Source of the DNA: Brevundimonas sp. M20
GTDB taxonomy: Bacteria; Pseudomonadota; Alphaproteobacteria; Caulobacterales; Caulobacteraceae
NCBI RefSeq assembly: GCF_006547065.1
Contig: NZ_CP041243.1
Span: forward strand, 2,805,001-2,869,000
Direction of reading: 5' to 3'
Length of the DNA: 64,000 nucleotides
Below are positions 46,418 to 56,173 of the stretch, in pieces. The translations under genes were made by a program, and so were the position numbers. Position 1 is the stretch's first letter; each line of letters opens with the position of its first letter. Below the pieces are notes generated by a model, which was given only the letters and a program-made list of their open reading frames with translations, searched no databases and was not told the origin of the DNA.

Positions 46418-46993
46418 ATGATCTCCCAACTGCGTCCGGCCCTTGTGATGACGGGGCTGTTCACCCTCCTGCTCGGCGCCGCCTATCCACTGGCGGTCAC
46501 CGGTGTGGCGCAGGCCGCCTTTCCGGGTCAGGCCAACGGCAGCCTGATCCGGGACCGGGACGGCACGGTGCGCGGCTCGGCCCTGATCGGCCAGACGTTC
46601 GCCGAAGCCCATTACCTGCACCCCCGTCCCTCTGCGGCGGGCGACGGCTATGACGCCTCCGCCTCTTCCGGCTCCAACCTCGGGCCGCTGAACCCGGACC
46701 TGAGAACCGCGGTGGCCGAGCGCGCCGCCGCCATCCGGACCGAAGACGGCGTGGGGGCCATCCCCGCCGATGCCGTCACCGCCTCCGGCTCGGGCCTCGA
46801 CCCGGACATTTCTCCGGCCTACGCTCGCCTTCAGGCCCAGCGCATCGCGACGGCCCGGGGCGTCTCCGTGGATCAGGTCCAGCGCATCATCGGGAAGCAT
46901 GTCGAACAGCCCCTGTTCGGCTTCATCGGCCAGCCGCACGTCAATGTGCTGATGACCAACCGCGCCCTCGATTCGGAGCTGCCCCGATCTTGA
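46418..46993 (+). CDS. kdpC: Potassium-transporting ATPase subunit C
   Basis: A 191-residue KdpC: one N-terminal membrane helix (residues about 8-28) and a periplasmic domain. Conserved parts are LIGQTFAEAHYLHPRPSAAG (a KdpC signature), DGVGAIPADAVTASGSGLDP, SPAYARLQAQRIA and QPLFGFIGQPHVNVL. It is an assembly and catalytic-chaperone subunit. Its stop overlaps the kdpD start (TTGA). Confidence 0.96.
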   Translation: MISQLRPALVMTGLFTLLLGAAYPLAVTGVAQAAFPGQANGSLIRDRDGTVRGSALIGQTFAEAHYLHPRPSAAGDGYDASASSGSNLGPLNPDLRTAVAERAAAIRTEDGVGAIPADAVTASGSGLDPDISPAYARLQAQRIATARGVSVDQVQRIIGKHVEQPLFGFIGQPHVNVLMTNRALDSELPRS

Positions 46994-49674
46994 CCGCGCC
47001 CGGACCTGACCCGTCCGCATCGTCAGCCGTCCGTCGGAAACGCGGGCGGCTGAAGGTGTTTCTGGGCATGTCCCCCGGCGTCGGGAAGACCTACGAGATG
47101 CTGCGCGCGGCCCGCCGCCGGAAGGCCGAGGGGGGCGATGTCGTGGTCGGGGTCGTAGAGACCCACGGCCGCAAGGAAACCGAAAGCCTGCTGCGAGGCA
47201 TGGAGGTCATGGCTCGCGCGCCGCTGGAGCATCGCGGTCGAACCCTGCTGGAGTTCGACATCGACGGGGCCATCGCCCGCCGTCCCGATCTGCTGCTGGT
47301 GGATGAGTACGCCCACTCCAACGCGCCGGGCTCGCGCCATCCCAAACGATGGCAGGATGTGGAGGAGATTCTCGACGCCGGGATCGACGTCTGGACCACA
47401 CTAAACGTCCAGCATCTGGAAAGCCTGTCGGACGTCGTCCTGCGCATCACCGGCGTGCGCCAGCGCGAGGCCGTGCCGGACAGCGCCCTGAGCCGCGCCG
47501 ACGACATTGAGGTGATCGACATCACCCCGGACGAGCTGCGCAAGCGCCTGTCCGAGGGCAAGGTCTACCTGCCCGAGACCGCCCGTCTGGCCTCCGAGAA
47601 TTTCTTCAAGGTCGAGAACCTGACGGCCCTGCGCGAACTGGCCCTGCGCCGGGCGGCGCAGACCGTCGATGACCAGTTGGTCGCCGCACTGCGCGAGAAG
47701 GGCGTTCAGGGGCCTTGGGCGGCGGGTGAACGGATTTTGGTGCTTGTGGGCGGCGATGCCATGGCTTCGACCCTGGTGCGCACCGGACGGCGGATGTCCG
47801 ACATGATGATGGACGCCCCCTGGACCATCGCCCACGTCGAGCGTCCCAGTGGCGGCATCGCCGATCCCGTCGGCGCGGCCCGGTTGAACGAGGCCGCCAA
47901 GCTGGCCGAGCAGCTGGGCGGCCGCAGCATCCGGCTGAGCGGCGACGACGTCGTGCGGACGGTGATGGATCACGTCCGTCGCAACAACATCACCCAGATC
48001 GTGCTGGCGCGCGGACGGGAGAACCGGTTCAGCGCCTTCCTCGGCCGCTCGCTGGCGGCGGAACTGCTGCGCGCGTCGGAAGGGGCGGCGGTCCACATCA
48101 TCACCGACACAGTCGCCCCCGAGGTCGAGACCAGGCCCGCGCGGCGCCGGCGACCGGCAGGGTTCGGCGACTGGACGGGCTATGCCGCCGGTATCGGTTT
48201 CGTGCTGGTCGCGACAGCGGTCGGGGTTTTGCTGGACCGCAGCTTCGAACGCGCCGATCTGGGCGTCATCTATCTGGCCGCGGTGGTCGCGGCCGGGGTG
48301 CTTTACGGCCTGCGCCCCGCGATGGCGGCAGCGACGGCGGCCTTCCTGATCTACAACTTCCTGTTCCTCAGGCCCCTCTACAGCTTCGCCATCGGGTCGC
48401 CGACCGATCTGCTGACCCTCGTGCTGTTCTGGGGCGTGGCCCTCGGCACCGGCGCCCTTGCCGGCCGGGTGCGCGAACAGATGCGCCGCGCGGGCCGCCG
48501 CGCTTCCGCCGTCTCGGCCCTGCTGGCCGCCAGCCAGACCCTGACGGCGACGCAGGATGCCAAGGTCACGGCGCGGGTTCTCGCGGATCAGGCCGCCGCC
48601 GCAGCCGGCGCCCGCGCCGTTGTCCTCCTGCCTGAAGGAGACGATCTCGTTGTCGCCGCCTCCGCTCCGGACGCCGAAGGCCATGTCCCGCTCGGCGCCG
48701 GCGCGATGGCCGCCGCGCGCTGGGCCTGGGAGAAGGGCGAAGCCGCCGGCCACGGCACAGGCACCCTGCCCCAGACCAGCTGGGTCTTCCGCCCCCTGCA
48801 AGGCGTGCGCGGGCGGTCCGGCGTGGCGGGTATTGAAGCCGAAGGCGTCGTCCCCGGCTCGGATGAGGAGCGGTTGGCGCTCGCCATCCTTGATCAGGGC
48901 GCGGTCGCCATTGAGCGGGCCGAGCTGGCCGGACAGGCGCTGGAAACCGAAACCCTGAGACGGACCGACCGCTTCCGGGGCGCCCTGATGAACTCGGTCA
49001 GCCATGACCTGCGCACCCCGCTGTCGACGGTGCTGGGCTCGGCGACCACCCTGATCGACTACGGCGACAGCCTGAAGCCGGCGGTGCGCGCGGATCTGCT
49101 GCTCAGCATCCGCGAGGAAGCTGAACGGCTGAACCGCTATGTGGGCGACCTGCTGGACATGACCCGGCTGGAGGGCGGGGGCCTGAACATCCGGGCTGAC
49201 TGGACCGACGTCCGCGACGTGCTGAACGCCGCCGCCGAACGGGTGGGGCGGCGTCTGGGAACGCGCCGCCTGACCCGCGACTTTCCCGCCGACCTGAGCA
49301 TGGTCATGGTCGATGAGGGCCTGCTGGAACAGGCCGTGGTCAACATCCTCGAGAACGCCATCGCCTACAGCCCGAACAGCTCACGGATCGAACTGGCGGC
49401 CTATGAGGACCGGGGCTCGGTCGTCATCTCCATTGAGGACGAGGGCAAGGGCATTCCCACGACCGAGCTGGAGCGGGTGTTCGACAAGTTCCGCCGGATG
49501 GAGGAGCCCTCTGACCGGACCCAGGGCGCCGGTCTGGGGCTGGCGATCAGCAAGGGGTTTATCGAGGCGATGGGCGGCCGCATCGCTGCCGCCAGCCCCA
49601 TCGTGGATGACCACGGCACCCGTGTCCTGATCAGCCTGCCCAAGTCCATCGCCACCCATCGCGACCTGCTGTGA
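46990..49674 (+). CDS. kdpD: Osmosensitive potassium-channel sensor histidine kinase KdpD
   Basis: An 894-residue KdpD from a TTG that overlaps the kdpC stop. The N-terminal KdpD domain has the P-loop KVFLGMSPGVGKTYEML and LLVDEYAHSNAPGSRHPKRW, followed by a universal-stress-protein domain. Four membrane helices lie near residues 400-490, then a GAF-like region, and a kinase core with SHDLRTPLS (His672), an N-box, and GAGLGLAISKGF. It senses low potassium or ionic strength and phosphorylates KdpE. No truncation is seen. Confidence 0.96.
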   Translation: MTAPGPDPSASSAVRRKRGRLKVFLGMSPGVGKTYEMLRAARRRKAEGGDVVVGVVETHGRKETESLLRGMEVMARAPLEHRGRTLLEFDIDGAIARRPDLLLVDEYAHSNAPGSRHPKRWQDVEEILDAGIDVWTTLNVQHLESLSDVVLRITGVRQREAVPDSALSRADDIEVIDITPDELRKRLSEGKVYLPETARLASENFFKVENLTALRELALRRAAQTVDDQLVAALREKGVQGPWAAGERILVLVGGDAMASTLVRTGRRMSDMMMDAPWTIAHVERPSGGIADPVGAARLNEAAKLAEQLGGRSIRLSGDDVVRTVMDHVRRNNITQIVLARGRENRFSAFLGRSLAAELLRASEGAAVHIITDTVAPEVETRPARRRRPAGFGDWTGYAAGIGFVLVATAVGVLLDRSFERADLGVIYLAAVVAAGVLYGLRPAMAAATAAFLIYNFLFLRPLYSFAIGSPTDLLTLVLFWGVALGTGALAGRVREQMRRAGRRASAVSALLAASQTLTATQDAKVTARVLADQAAAAAGARAVVLLPEGDDLVVAASAPDAEGHVPLGAGAMAAARWAWEKGEAAGHGTGTLPQTSWVFRPLQGVRGRSGVAGIEAEGVVPGSDEERLALAILDQGAVAIERAELAGQALETETLRRTDRFRGALMNSVSHDLRTPLSTVLGSATTLIDYGDSLKPAVRADLLLSIREEAERLNRYVGDLLDMTRLEGGGLNIRADWTDVRDVLNAAAERVGRRLGTRRLTRDFPADLSMVMVDEGLLEQAVVNILENAIAYSPNSSRIELAAYEDRGSVVISIEDEGKGIPTTELERVFDKFRRMEEPSDRTQGAGLGLAISKGFIEAMGGRIAAASPIVDDHGTRVLISLPKSIATHRDLL

Positions 49675-49692
49675 GGTCCCCCATGAGGATCC

Positions 49693-50382
49693 ATGTCCGC
49701 CACTAGAACCACTATTCTGGTCATCGACGACGAGGCGCAAATCCACCGCTTCCTGTCGCCCGCGCTGGATGCCGCCGGTTTCGACCCCAAGCGCGCGGAC
49801 AGTGGTCAGGAAGGACTGCGCGCCATCGCCCTGTGGAATCCTGACGCCGTGGTTCTGGACCTCGGCCTGCCGGATATGGACGGCAAGGACGTGCTGACGC
49901 GCGCCCGCGAGTTCTATGAGGGCCCCATCATCATCCTGTCCGCCCGCGACAGGGAGGCGGAGAAGATCGAGGCGCTCGATCTGGGGGCCAATGACTATGT
50001 TGAAAAGCCGTTCGGGGTCGGAGAGCTGCTGGCCCGGCTGCGCGTCGCCCTGCGTCAGAAGGCGGGCGCCGAGACGCCGCAAGGCCCCATCATCACCGGT
50101 GATGTGGTTATTGATCTGGAGCGCCGTCTGGTGACCCGCTCCGGCGAGGTGGTGCGCCTGACGCCCAAGGAGTACGAGGTGCTGACCCGGCTGGCCCGCG
50201 CGGCGGGCAAGGTGCTGGGACACAGGGACCTGCTGACGGCCGTCTGGGGGGCCGCCCACGCGGAGGACACCCAGTACCTGCGCGTCGTCGTCGGCCAACT
50301 GCGGCAGAAACTGGAGGGCGACCCCGCCCAGCCCCGTCTGATTTCAACGGAGCCGGGCGTCGGGTACAGGTTGCAGGTCTGA
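49693..50382 (+). CDS. kdpE: KDP operon response regulator KdpE
   Basis: A 229-residue OmpR-family regulator. The receiver has Asp56 in VVLDLGLPDMDG and the acidic pocket of LVIDDEAQIHRF, and the C-terminal winged helix has RLTPKEYEVLTRLARAAGKV and DTQYLRVVVGQLRQKLEGDP. It activates kdp transcription under potassium limitation. It is the last gene of the operon, 18 bp after kdpD. It is the likely binder of the half-site array at 41538-41587. Confidence 0.96.
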   Translation: MSATRTTILVIDDEAQIHRFLSPALDAAGFDPKRADSGQEGLRAIALWNPDAVVLDLGLPDMDGKDVLTRAREFYEGPIIILSARDREAEKIEALDLGANDYVEKPFGVGELLARLRVALRQKAGAETPQGPIITGDVVIDLERRLVTRSGEVVRLTPKEYEVLTRLARAAGKVLGHRDLLTAVWGAAHAEDTQYLRVVVGQLRQKLEGDPAQPRLISTEPGVGYRLQV

Positions 50383-50438
50383 CCGGTCAGGGCGTCACCG
50401 GCCGCCCGGACGACGTCTGGTTCCGGCCGCGCTCCCTC

Positions 50439-50786
50439 TTAGAGAACGTCCAGCACCTTTTCCCTGGGCCTCGCCAGCACCGTCCCCTTCGGCGTGCGCA
50501 CGAAGGGACGTTCAACCAGCACCGGATGCTCGACCATCGCCGCCAGGATCGTCGCATCCGACGTGCCCGCGTTCAGGAGCCCCAGCCCTTCGGCCAGCTC
50601 GCCCCTGGTTCGCATCGCCTCGCGCGGCGTGAGGCCCGCTTCAGCGAACAGGGCCTTCAGTGCCTTCGCCGTCCAGCCGGTCTTCAGATACTGAACCACC
50701 TCGGGCTCGACGCCCGTTTCGCGGATCATCTGCAGCACATTGCGGGACGTGCCGCAGTTGGGATTGTGGAAGATCGTGATGGTCAT
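50439..50786 (-). CDS. arsC: Arsenate reductase, glutaredoxin type
   Basis: A 115-residue ArsC-family protein starting MTITIFHNPNCGTSRN, with catalytic Cys11 in a HNPNCGTSRN motif, then YLKTGWTAKALKALF and ERPFVRTPKGTVLARP, the arginines of which bind arsenate. It is annotated from homology; some family members (YfgD/ArsC-like) lack proven arsenate activity, and no ars regulator or efflux gene is nearby. A longer frame up to 50852 exists, but the homology starts at the ATG at 50786. It diverges from the MFS gene. Confidence 0.85.
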   Translation of the reverse strand: MTITIFHNPNCGTSRNVLQMIRETGVEPEVVQYLKTGWTAKALKALFAEAGLTPREAMRTRGELAEGLGLLNAGTSDATILAAMVEHPVLVERPFVRTPKGTVLARPREKVLDVL

Positions 50787-50914
50787 GGACGGCTTTATAG
50801 CCATTGGCCGCGTCGGGTCGAGAAGGCCGAGCCTTACGAAACGCAGCCGCACAAAGTCAGACTATTCACCCTTTAGCGGTTGCGCTTGTGGACACAGGGT
50901 CGCATCTGGCCCGG

Positions 50915-52174
50915 ATGACCTCCCCCCAGTCAGAAGCCGCCCCGCCTATCGTCAAGGGACCGGGTTTTCCAGAGTTCGTGTGCCTGATCGCCTGCCTGAT
51001 GGCCCTGAACGCCCTGGCCATCGATTCCATGCTGCCCGCCCTGCCCGACATCGGAAATGCTCTCGGCGTGGCGCGCGAGAACGACCGGCAATGGATCATC
51101 ACCGCCTATCTGCTGGGCTTCGGCGTGGCCCAGATCTTCTATGGGCCGCTGGCGGACCGATACGGACGCAAGCCGGTCCTGATGATCGGTGTGGGCCTCT
51201 ATGCCCTGTTCGGCCTGCTGGCCGCTTTGGCGCCGACCTTCGAACTGCTGATCCTCGCCCGCGTCGGATCAGGGATCGGCGCCGCCGGCCTGCGGGTGCT
51301 GGCGGTCTCCATCGTGCGCGACCGCTACGAGGGCCGCACCATGGCGCGCGTCATGTCACTCAGCTTCCTCGTCTTCCTCGGCGTGCCGATCATCGCCCCC
51401 AGTCTGGGCGCGGCGATCCTGCATGTCGCGCCGTGGCACTGGATTTTCGGCGTTCTGGCGACGGCGGGCGTGCTGGTCATGGCGTGGGCCGCCATCCGCC
51501 TGCCTGAAACCCTGCATGTCGAGAACCGTCTGCCCATCCAGCCTGCCCGCATCGGCGCCGCCTTCAGGGAAGCGCTGACCGAGCGTCAGTCGCTGGGCTA
51601 TACCCTGGCCATGACGGCGATCACCGGGGCCCTTTTCGGCTTCCTGAACTCGTCGCAGTCGATCTTCGAGCATGTTTTCCATGCCGCCGATCTGTTCCCG
51701 TTGATCTTCGCAGCCGTAGCGGGCGGCATCGCGGCCGCCAGCCTGCTGAACGCCACTTTTGTCGAGCGCTTCGGCAGCCGGCTGATCTCGCACGCCGCCC
51801 TGCTGGGTTTCATCGCCATGGCCGCGATACACGCGACGGTCTCCGCAACCGGTCACGAGACCCTGTGGACCTTCGCCGTGCTTCAGGCCCTGACAATGTT
51901 CTGCTTCGGCTTCATCGCCGGAAATTTCGGGGCCATGGCCATGGAGAAGATGGGCCATATCGCCGGCACGGCCAGCTCGGCCCAGGGCTTCCTGTCCACC
52001 ACTCTCGGCTCCATCGCCGGCTTCCTTATCGGGCAACAGTTCGCGGGGACCGCCACCCCCATGCTGATCGGCTTCACGGTCATGGGCCTGCTGGCCCTCG
52101 TCGCCGTCCTGTTCGCTGAGCGCGGCAAGCTGTTCCGGTCGCATCATGTAGCCCCGACGACGCAGGCCCCTTGA
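50915..52174 (+). CDS. Bcr/CflA-like MFS drug efflux transporter
   Basis: A 419-residue twelve-helix transporter. The first loop has GPLADRYGRKPVLMIGVGLY (MFS motif A). The LNALAIDSMLPALPDIGNAL start of helix 1 is the typical opening of the Bcr/CflA (DHA1) group, which exports chloramphenicol, florfenicol, bicyclomycin or sulfonamides. The ATG at 50915 is preferred; a GTG at 50888 is the alternative. The substrate is unknown. It diverges from arsC. Confidence 0.87.
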   Translation: MTSPQSEAAPPIVKGPGFPEFVCLIACLMALNALAIDSMLPALPDIGNALGVARENDRQWIITAYLLGFGVAQIFYGPLADRYGRKPVLMIGVGLYALFGLLAALAPTFELLILARVGSGIGAAGLRVLAVSIVRDRYEGRTMARVMSLSFLVFLGVPIIAPSLGAAILHVAPWHWIFGVLATAGVLVMAWAAIRLPETLHVENRLPIQPARIGAAFREALTERQSLGYTLAMTAITGALFGFLNSSQSIFEHVFHAADLFPLIFAAVAGGIAAASLLNATFVERFGSRLISHAALLGFIAMAAIHATVSATGHETLWTFAVLQALTMFCFGFIAGNFGAMAMEKMGHIAGTASSAQGFLSTTLGSIAGFLIGQQFAGTATPMLIGFTVMGLLALVAVLFAERGKLFRSHHVAPTTQAP

Positions 52175-52227
52175 TCTTTTCGGGCGGGCGGGGCGTTGTC
52201 CCGTCACGTTATTGAAGAGGTAGTTCG

Positions 52228-54174
52228 ATGATCCGCACGGCCGGCCTGGTCTCCGCCCTCGCCCTGATGCTCGCCACGGGAGGGTGCGCCACGATGACCG
52301 CCTCCGGTTCCGACATGCCGCCCTTGCCCGCCTCGGCCACCGCCCCGGTGCAGTATGTGCGCGACATCCACTCCTATGCCCGGCCCGAGATCGCCCACGT
52401 TCGTCACGTCTCGCTGGACCTGAAGACGGACTTCGCGGCCAAGACCCTGTCCGGCACGGCGACGCTCGACGTTCAGGGCGTCCCCGGCGCGACCGAAATC
52501 ATCCTCGACGCCCGCAACCTCGACATTCGCGGCATCGCCGACGCCTCGGGCGCCCCGCTGCAGTTCACCCTCGGCGCCTCCGACCCGATCCTCGGCCAGC
52601 CACTGACGGTCCGCTTCCCGGCCCTCGCGGACGGCGCAACGCAGAAGCTGGTCATCACCTACGCCACCCGTCCGGACGCCGCCGCCCTGCAATGGCTGAC
52701 CCCGGCCCAGACCGCCGGCGGCCGCCAACCCTATCTGTTCAGCCAGGGTCAGGCGATCCTGACCCGTACCTGGGTGCCGACGCAGGACAGCCCCGGCATC
52801 CGCCAGACCTGGGACGCCCGCATCGTCGCGCCGTCCGACCTCAAGGTCGTCATGAGCGCCGAGACCCTGACCACCTCGGGCGAGGCCGTCGACGGCGGTA
52901 AGGCCTGGCGTTTCCGGATGACCAACCCGGTCCCGCCCTATCTGATCGCCATCGGCGTCGGTGACGTGGACTTCGCCGCCATCGACCACCGCACCGGCGT
53001 CTGGACCGAGCCCTCGCGCCTGCACGCCGCCCATGACGAGCTGGTTCCGACCGCCCGCATGGTCGACGTGGCCGAGGAGCTGTATGGCCCCTATCGCTGG
53101 GGCCGGTATGACATTCTGGTCCTGCCGCCCTCCTTCCCGTTCGGCGGGATGGAGAACCCGCGCCTGACCTTCGCCACCCCGACGATCATCGCGGGCGATC
53201 AGTCGTTGGTCTCGCTGGTCGCGCACGAGCTGGCGCACAGCTGGTCAGGCAATCTGGTGACCAACGCCACCTGGGCCGACTTCTGGCTCAACGAGGGCTT
53301 CACTGTCTATTTCGAGAACCGGATCATGGAGGCCCTCTACGGCGAGGAGCGCGCCCTGATGCTGCAATCGCTGGGCTGGGGCGACCTGCAGTCGACGCTG
53401 GCCGACCTGCCGCCCGCCGACACGCGCCTGAAGATTGATCTGGCCGGTCGCGACCCGGACGACGGCCTGACCGACATCGCCTATGAGAAGGGCGCCGCCT
53501 TCCTGCGCACCATCGAACGCATCGTCGGGCGCGAGCGCTTCGATGCCTGGCTGAAGGGCTATTTCGAGCGCAACGCCTTCCGCCCGATGACCACCGAGCT
53601 GTTCCTTGAGGACATTCGCGCGAATCTGGTGAAGGGCGATCAGGCGCTTGAACGTCAGCTGATGATGGACGCCTGGATCTACCAGCCGGGCATGCCGTCG
53701 AACTGGGTCCCGCCCGTGTCCAACGCCTTCGTTCCGGTCGATGCGGCGGCGCGCGCCTTCGCCGCCGGCGGCCCGGCCTCGGCCATTCCATGGGCTGGCT
53801 GGTCCACGCAGGAGCGCCAGCGCTTCCTCGCCTGGCGTCAGCCCGTGGCGACCAGCGACGGCCGCTGGCTGACCAACGCCCAGCTGGCTGATCTGGAATC
53901 GACCCTGAATCTGAAAGCCGAAGGCAATGCCGAGGTCGTCTTCGCTTGGTTGCAGATCGCGGTGAAGCACCGCTATCAGCCCGCCGTGCCGACGCTGGAG
54001 CATTTCCTGACGACGCAGGGCCGCCGCAAGTTCGTCCTGCCGCTGTTCACCAGCCTGTGGGCCGAAGGTGACTGGGGCCGTCCGATCGCGACCCGCGTCT
54101 ATGCGCAGGCCCGCCCGGGCTACCACCCGGTGACCACCGGCTCGGTGGATGAGGTGGTGGGTCGACCGAACTGA
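52228..54174 (+). CDS. M1 family metalloaminopeptidase (LTA4 hydrolase-like lipoprotein)
   Basis: A 648-residue exported peptidase. The N-terminal lipobox ATGGC suggests a lipoprotein. The zinc site is HELAHSWSGN (His333, Glu334, His337) with the third ligand Glu356 in NEGFTVYFE, the normal M1 spacing. GGMENPR is the exopeptidase substrate motif, and the C-terminal helical region resembles leukotriene A4 hydrolase (RREEWQ-like helices). It trims peptides, possibly with the POT transporter. Family length is normal. Confidence 0.92.
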   Translation: MIRTAGLVSALALMLATGGCATMTASGSDMPPLPASATAPVQYVRDIHSYARPEIAHVRHVSLDLKTDFAAKTLSGTATLDVQGVPGATEIILDARNLDIRGIADASGAPLQFTLGASDPILGQPLTVRFPALADGATQKLVITYATRPDAAALQWLTPAQTAGGRQPYLFSQGQAILTRTWVPTQDSPGIRQTWDARIVAPSDLKVVMSAETLTTSGEAVDGGKAWRFRMTNPVPPYLIAIGVGDVDFAAIDHRTGVWTEPSRLHAAHDELVPTARMVDVAEELYGPYRWGRYDILVLPPSFPFGGMENPRLTFATPTIIAGDQSLVSLVAHELAHSWSGNLVTNATWADFWLNEGFTVYFENRIMEALYGEERALMLQSLGWGDLQSTLADLPPADTRLKIDLAGRDPDDGLTDIAYEKGAAFLRTIERIVGRERFDAWLKGYFERNAFRPMTTELFLEDIRANLVKGDQALERQLMMDAWIYQPGMPSNWVPPVSNAFVPVDAAARAFAAGGPASAIPWAGWSTQERQRFLAWRQPVATSDGRWLTNAQLADLESTLNLKAEGNAEVVFAWLQIAVKHRYQPAVPTLEHFLTTQGRRKFVLPLFTSLWAEGDWGRPIATRVYAQARPGYHPVTTGSVDEVVGRPN

Positions 54175-54249
54175 CGGCGACTTCCCAAACCTGTGTCCGG
54201 CGGCGCCTTGGCTTGACCGCCCCGCGCCACTAGGTTCCGCGCCATAAAT

Positions 54250-54275
54250 GCGGCCCCGGGATCAACCGGGGCCGC
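54250..54275 (+). promoter_or_regulatory. 10-bp hairpin in the hppD leader
   Basis: GCGGCCCCGG, loop gatcaa, then CCGGGGCCGC. It lies 22 bases before the ATG at 54298, with AGGAG (54286-54290) after it. Too far from a U-run to be a terminator; it may affect translation or mRNA stability. Confidence 0.45.
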
Positions 54276-54297
54276 CACCCCATTCAGGAGACGCTCC

Positions 54298-55383
54298 ATG
54301 ACTGACGCTGCCCGCATCGATCAGGAAAACCCGCTTGGCGTCGACGGCTTCGAGTTCGTCGAGTTCACCGGCCCCGAGCCCGAGGCCATGGTCGCCCGTC
54401 TGGAGCTGATGGGCTTCACCCGCACCCATGTGAACCCGGCCACCGGCGCCGTCCGTCTGAAGCAGGGCGACATCACCATGCTGGTGAACCTGTCGCCCAA
54501 GGGGCAGGCCGCTGACTTCGCCAGGGACCACGGTCCGTCGGCCAACGGCATGGCCTTCCGCGTCGCCAACGCCAAGGACGCCTATGACGGCGCCTTGGCC
54601 CGCGGCGCCGTCGCCGCCACCGAAGCCGCCGGCGGCGCTCTGGGCAATGACTACCCCTACATCCTTCAGGGTATCGGCGGCTCGCTGCTCTACGTCATCG
54701 ACCAGTATGGCGCGCAGGGCTCGCTCTACGACGGCTGGACCGAGATCGAGGGCTGGCAGGACGCCGAGGCGAAGAACTCGATGGGTCTCGAGGTCCTCGA
54801 CCACCTGACCCATAACGTCCGTCGCGGCCAGATGCGGACCTGGTCCGGCTTCTACAACTCGATCTTCAACTTCGAAGAGCAGAAGTATTTCGACATCAAG
54901 GGCAAGGCGACCGGCCTGTTCTCACAGGCCATGATCGCGCCGGACCGCGCAATCCGTATCCCGCTGAACGAAAGCCAGGACGACAACTCGCAGATCGAGG
55001 AGTTCCTGCGTCGTTACAACGGTGAGGGCATCCAGCACATCGCCCTGACGACCGAAAACATCTTCGAGACCGTCGAGGCCATGAAGGCGCGCGGCGTGGC
55101 CTTCCAGGACACCATCGAGACCTATTTCGAGCTGATCGACAAACGCCTGCCGAACCATGGCGAGGACGTGGAGCGGATGCGCAAGAACCGCATCCTGATC
55201 GACGGTTCGGACGAGGAGGGCCTGCTGCTGCAGATCTTCACCCAGGACACCTTCGGCCCGATCTTCTTCGAGATCATCCAGCGCAAGGGCAACGAAGGCT
55301 TCGGTAACGGCAACTTCCAGGCCCTGTTCGACTCGATCGAGCTGGACCAGATTCGTCGCGGCGTCATCAAGGTCGACGCCTGA
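54298..55383 (+). CDS. hppD: 4-hydroxyphenylpyruvate dioxygenase
   Basis: A 361-residue two-domain vicinal-oxygen-chelate enzyme. The metal His ligands are in VLDHLTHNV and EGIQHIALTTENI, and the Glu in IFFEIIQRKGNEGFGNGNFQ. It converts 4-hydroxyphenylpyruvate to homogentisate in tyrosine catabolism. The ATG at 54298 is preceded by AGGAG. An FAH-family hydrolase lies at 32210, but homogentisate dioxygenase is not in this window. Confidence 0.96.
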   Translation: MTDAARIDQENPLGVDGFEFVEFTGPEPEAMVARLELMGFTRTHVNPATGAVRLKQGDITMLVNLSPKGQAADFARDHGPSANGMAFRVANAKDAYDGALARGAVAATEAAGGALGNDYPYILQGIGGSLLYVIDQYGAQGSLYDGWTEIEGWQDAEAKNSMGLEVLDHLTHNVRRGQMRTWSGFYNSIFNFEEQKYFDIKGKATGLFSQAMIAPDRAIRIPLNESQDDNSQIEEFLRRYNGEGIQHIALTTENIFETVEAMKARGVAFQDTIETYFELIDKRLPNHGEDVERMRKNRILIDGSDEEGLLLQIFTQDTFGPIFFEIIQRKGNEGFGNGNFQALFDSIELDQIRRGVIKVDA

Positions 55384-55572
55384 ATGCAGATGCGCCCGCC
55401 GTCATGGCTGCCCTGGCTCGGCCCCGTCCTCGCGGCCGGGGTCGGGGCGGCGGTCGGTGAGTACGGCCTCGGCGGCGGCTTCTGGACGGTGCTGATCGCC
55501 GCGTTGGTGTGCGGGTTCGCGCCGATCGTCGGGTACCGCGTGTGGAAGTGGCGGTTTCACCGGCGAAGTTGA
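55384..55572 (+). CDS. Hypothetical 62-residue membrane protein
   Basis: A small protein, WLGPVLAAGVGAAVGEYGLG and FWTVLIAALVCGFAPIVGY, two glycine-rich hydrophobic segments, ending in a basic patch WKWRFHRRS. The ATG directly follows the hppD stop (no gap), so it is expected to be translated by re-initiation. No family recognised; small size keeps the confidence moderate. Confidence 0.6.
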   Translation: MQMRPPSWLPWLGPVLAAGVGAAVGEYGLGGGFWTVLIAALVCGFAPIVGYRVWKWRFHRRS

Positions 55573-55668
55573 AAGTGATTTCCGGGACGTCTCGCCGCGT
55601 CGTCACGAGTTGTCAGTTTTCTGCATGACCCACTCCCCTAGAGTCACAGCGCATCTTGGGAGAACGAC

Positions 55669-56139
55669 ATGCGGCTGTCTGGCTATGGAATTCTGGCGAT
55701 GGCGCCCGCTCTGATAATCGCCGGAGCCGCTCTGGCGCAGGATAGTACATTGCCGGGCCTGACGCGTAGCGCCGTTGCCTCTTGCGAGGGGGTGATCCGC
55801 ACGGGTGGAACGATCGCGGACCAGCGCTTGCTTCATGACTTCGAGCGGATAACGGTCCCGGGAACGGACGAAGCCTGGGGCCGGGGCTTCCGCGCCTCGG
55901 GCGACGCTGAGGTCTATGTGAAGGTCATGCGGGGTCGGGGAGCCTGCGTCGTAATGGTGCGCGACACGGTCAGGAATGAGGCCGGGGCGGCGGTTGAAGG
56001 CTGGTTGCGCGCCTCTGGAATAGTCCTTCAATCCCAGCCGGACGGCTTCCGCACGGCTAGGCGGAACAGCCTCGAGTATCGGTACCATCTCGCCCAGCAG
56101 GGCATTCACGTCGTTTTTGTTGGCCCTGCCCCGACCTGA
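55669..56139 (+). CDS. Hypothetical exported protein
   Basis: A 156-residue protein with a signal peptide ending AGAALAQD. The mature part has two cysteines (VASCEGVIRTG and GRGACVVMVRD), and a mixed alpha/beta pattern. Codon use is less GC-biased than its neighbours (more tta/aca-like codons), so it may be acquired. Preceded by GGGAGAACGAC. No family recognised. Convergent with dnaE2, with 34 bp between. Confidence 0.65.
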   Translation: MRLSGYGILAMAPALIIAGAALAQDSTLPGLTRSAVASCEGVIRTGGTIADQRLLHDFERITVPGTDEAWGRGFRASGDAEVYVKVMRGRGACVVMVRDTVRNEAGAAVEGWLRASGIVLQSQPDGFRTARRNSLEYRYHLAQQGIHVVFVGPAPT

Positions 56140-56173
56140 AATCTGTGACGACGGCCTCATGCCGGCCCTCCCC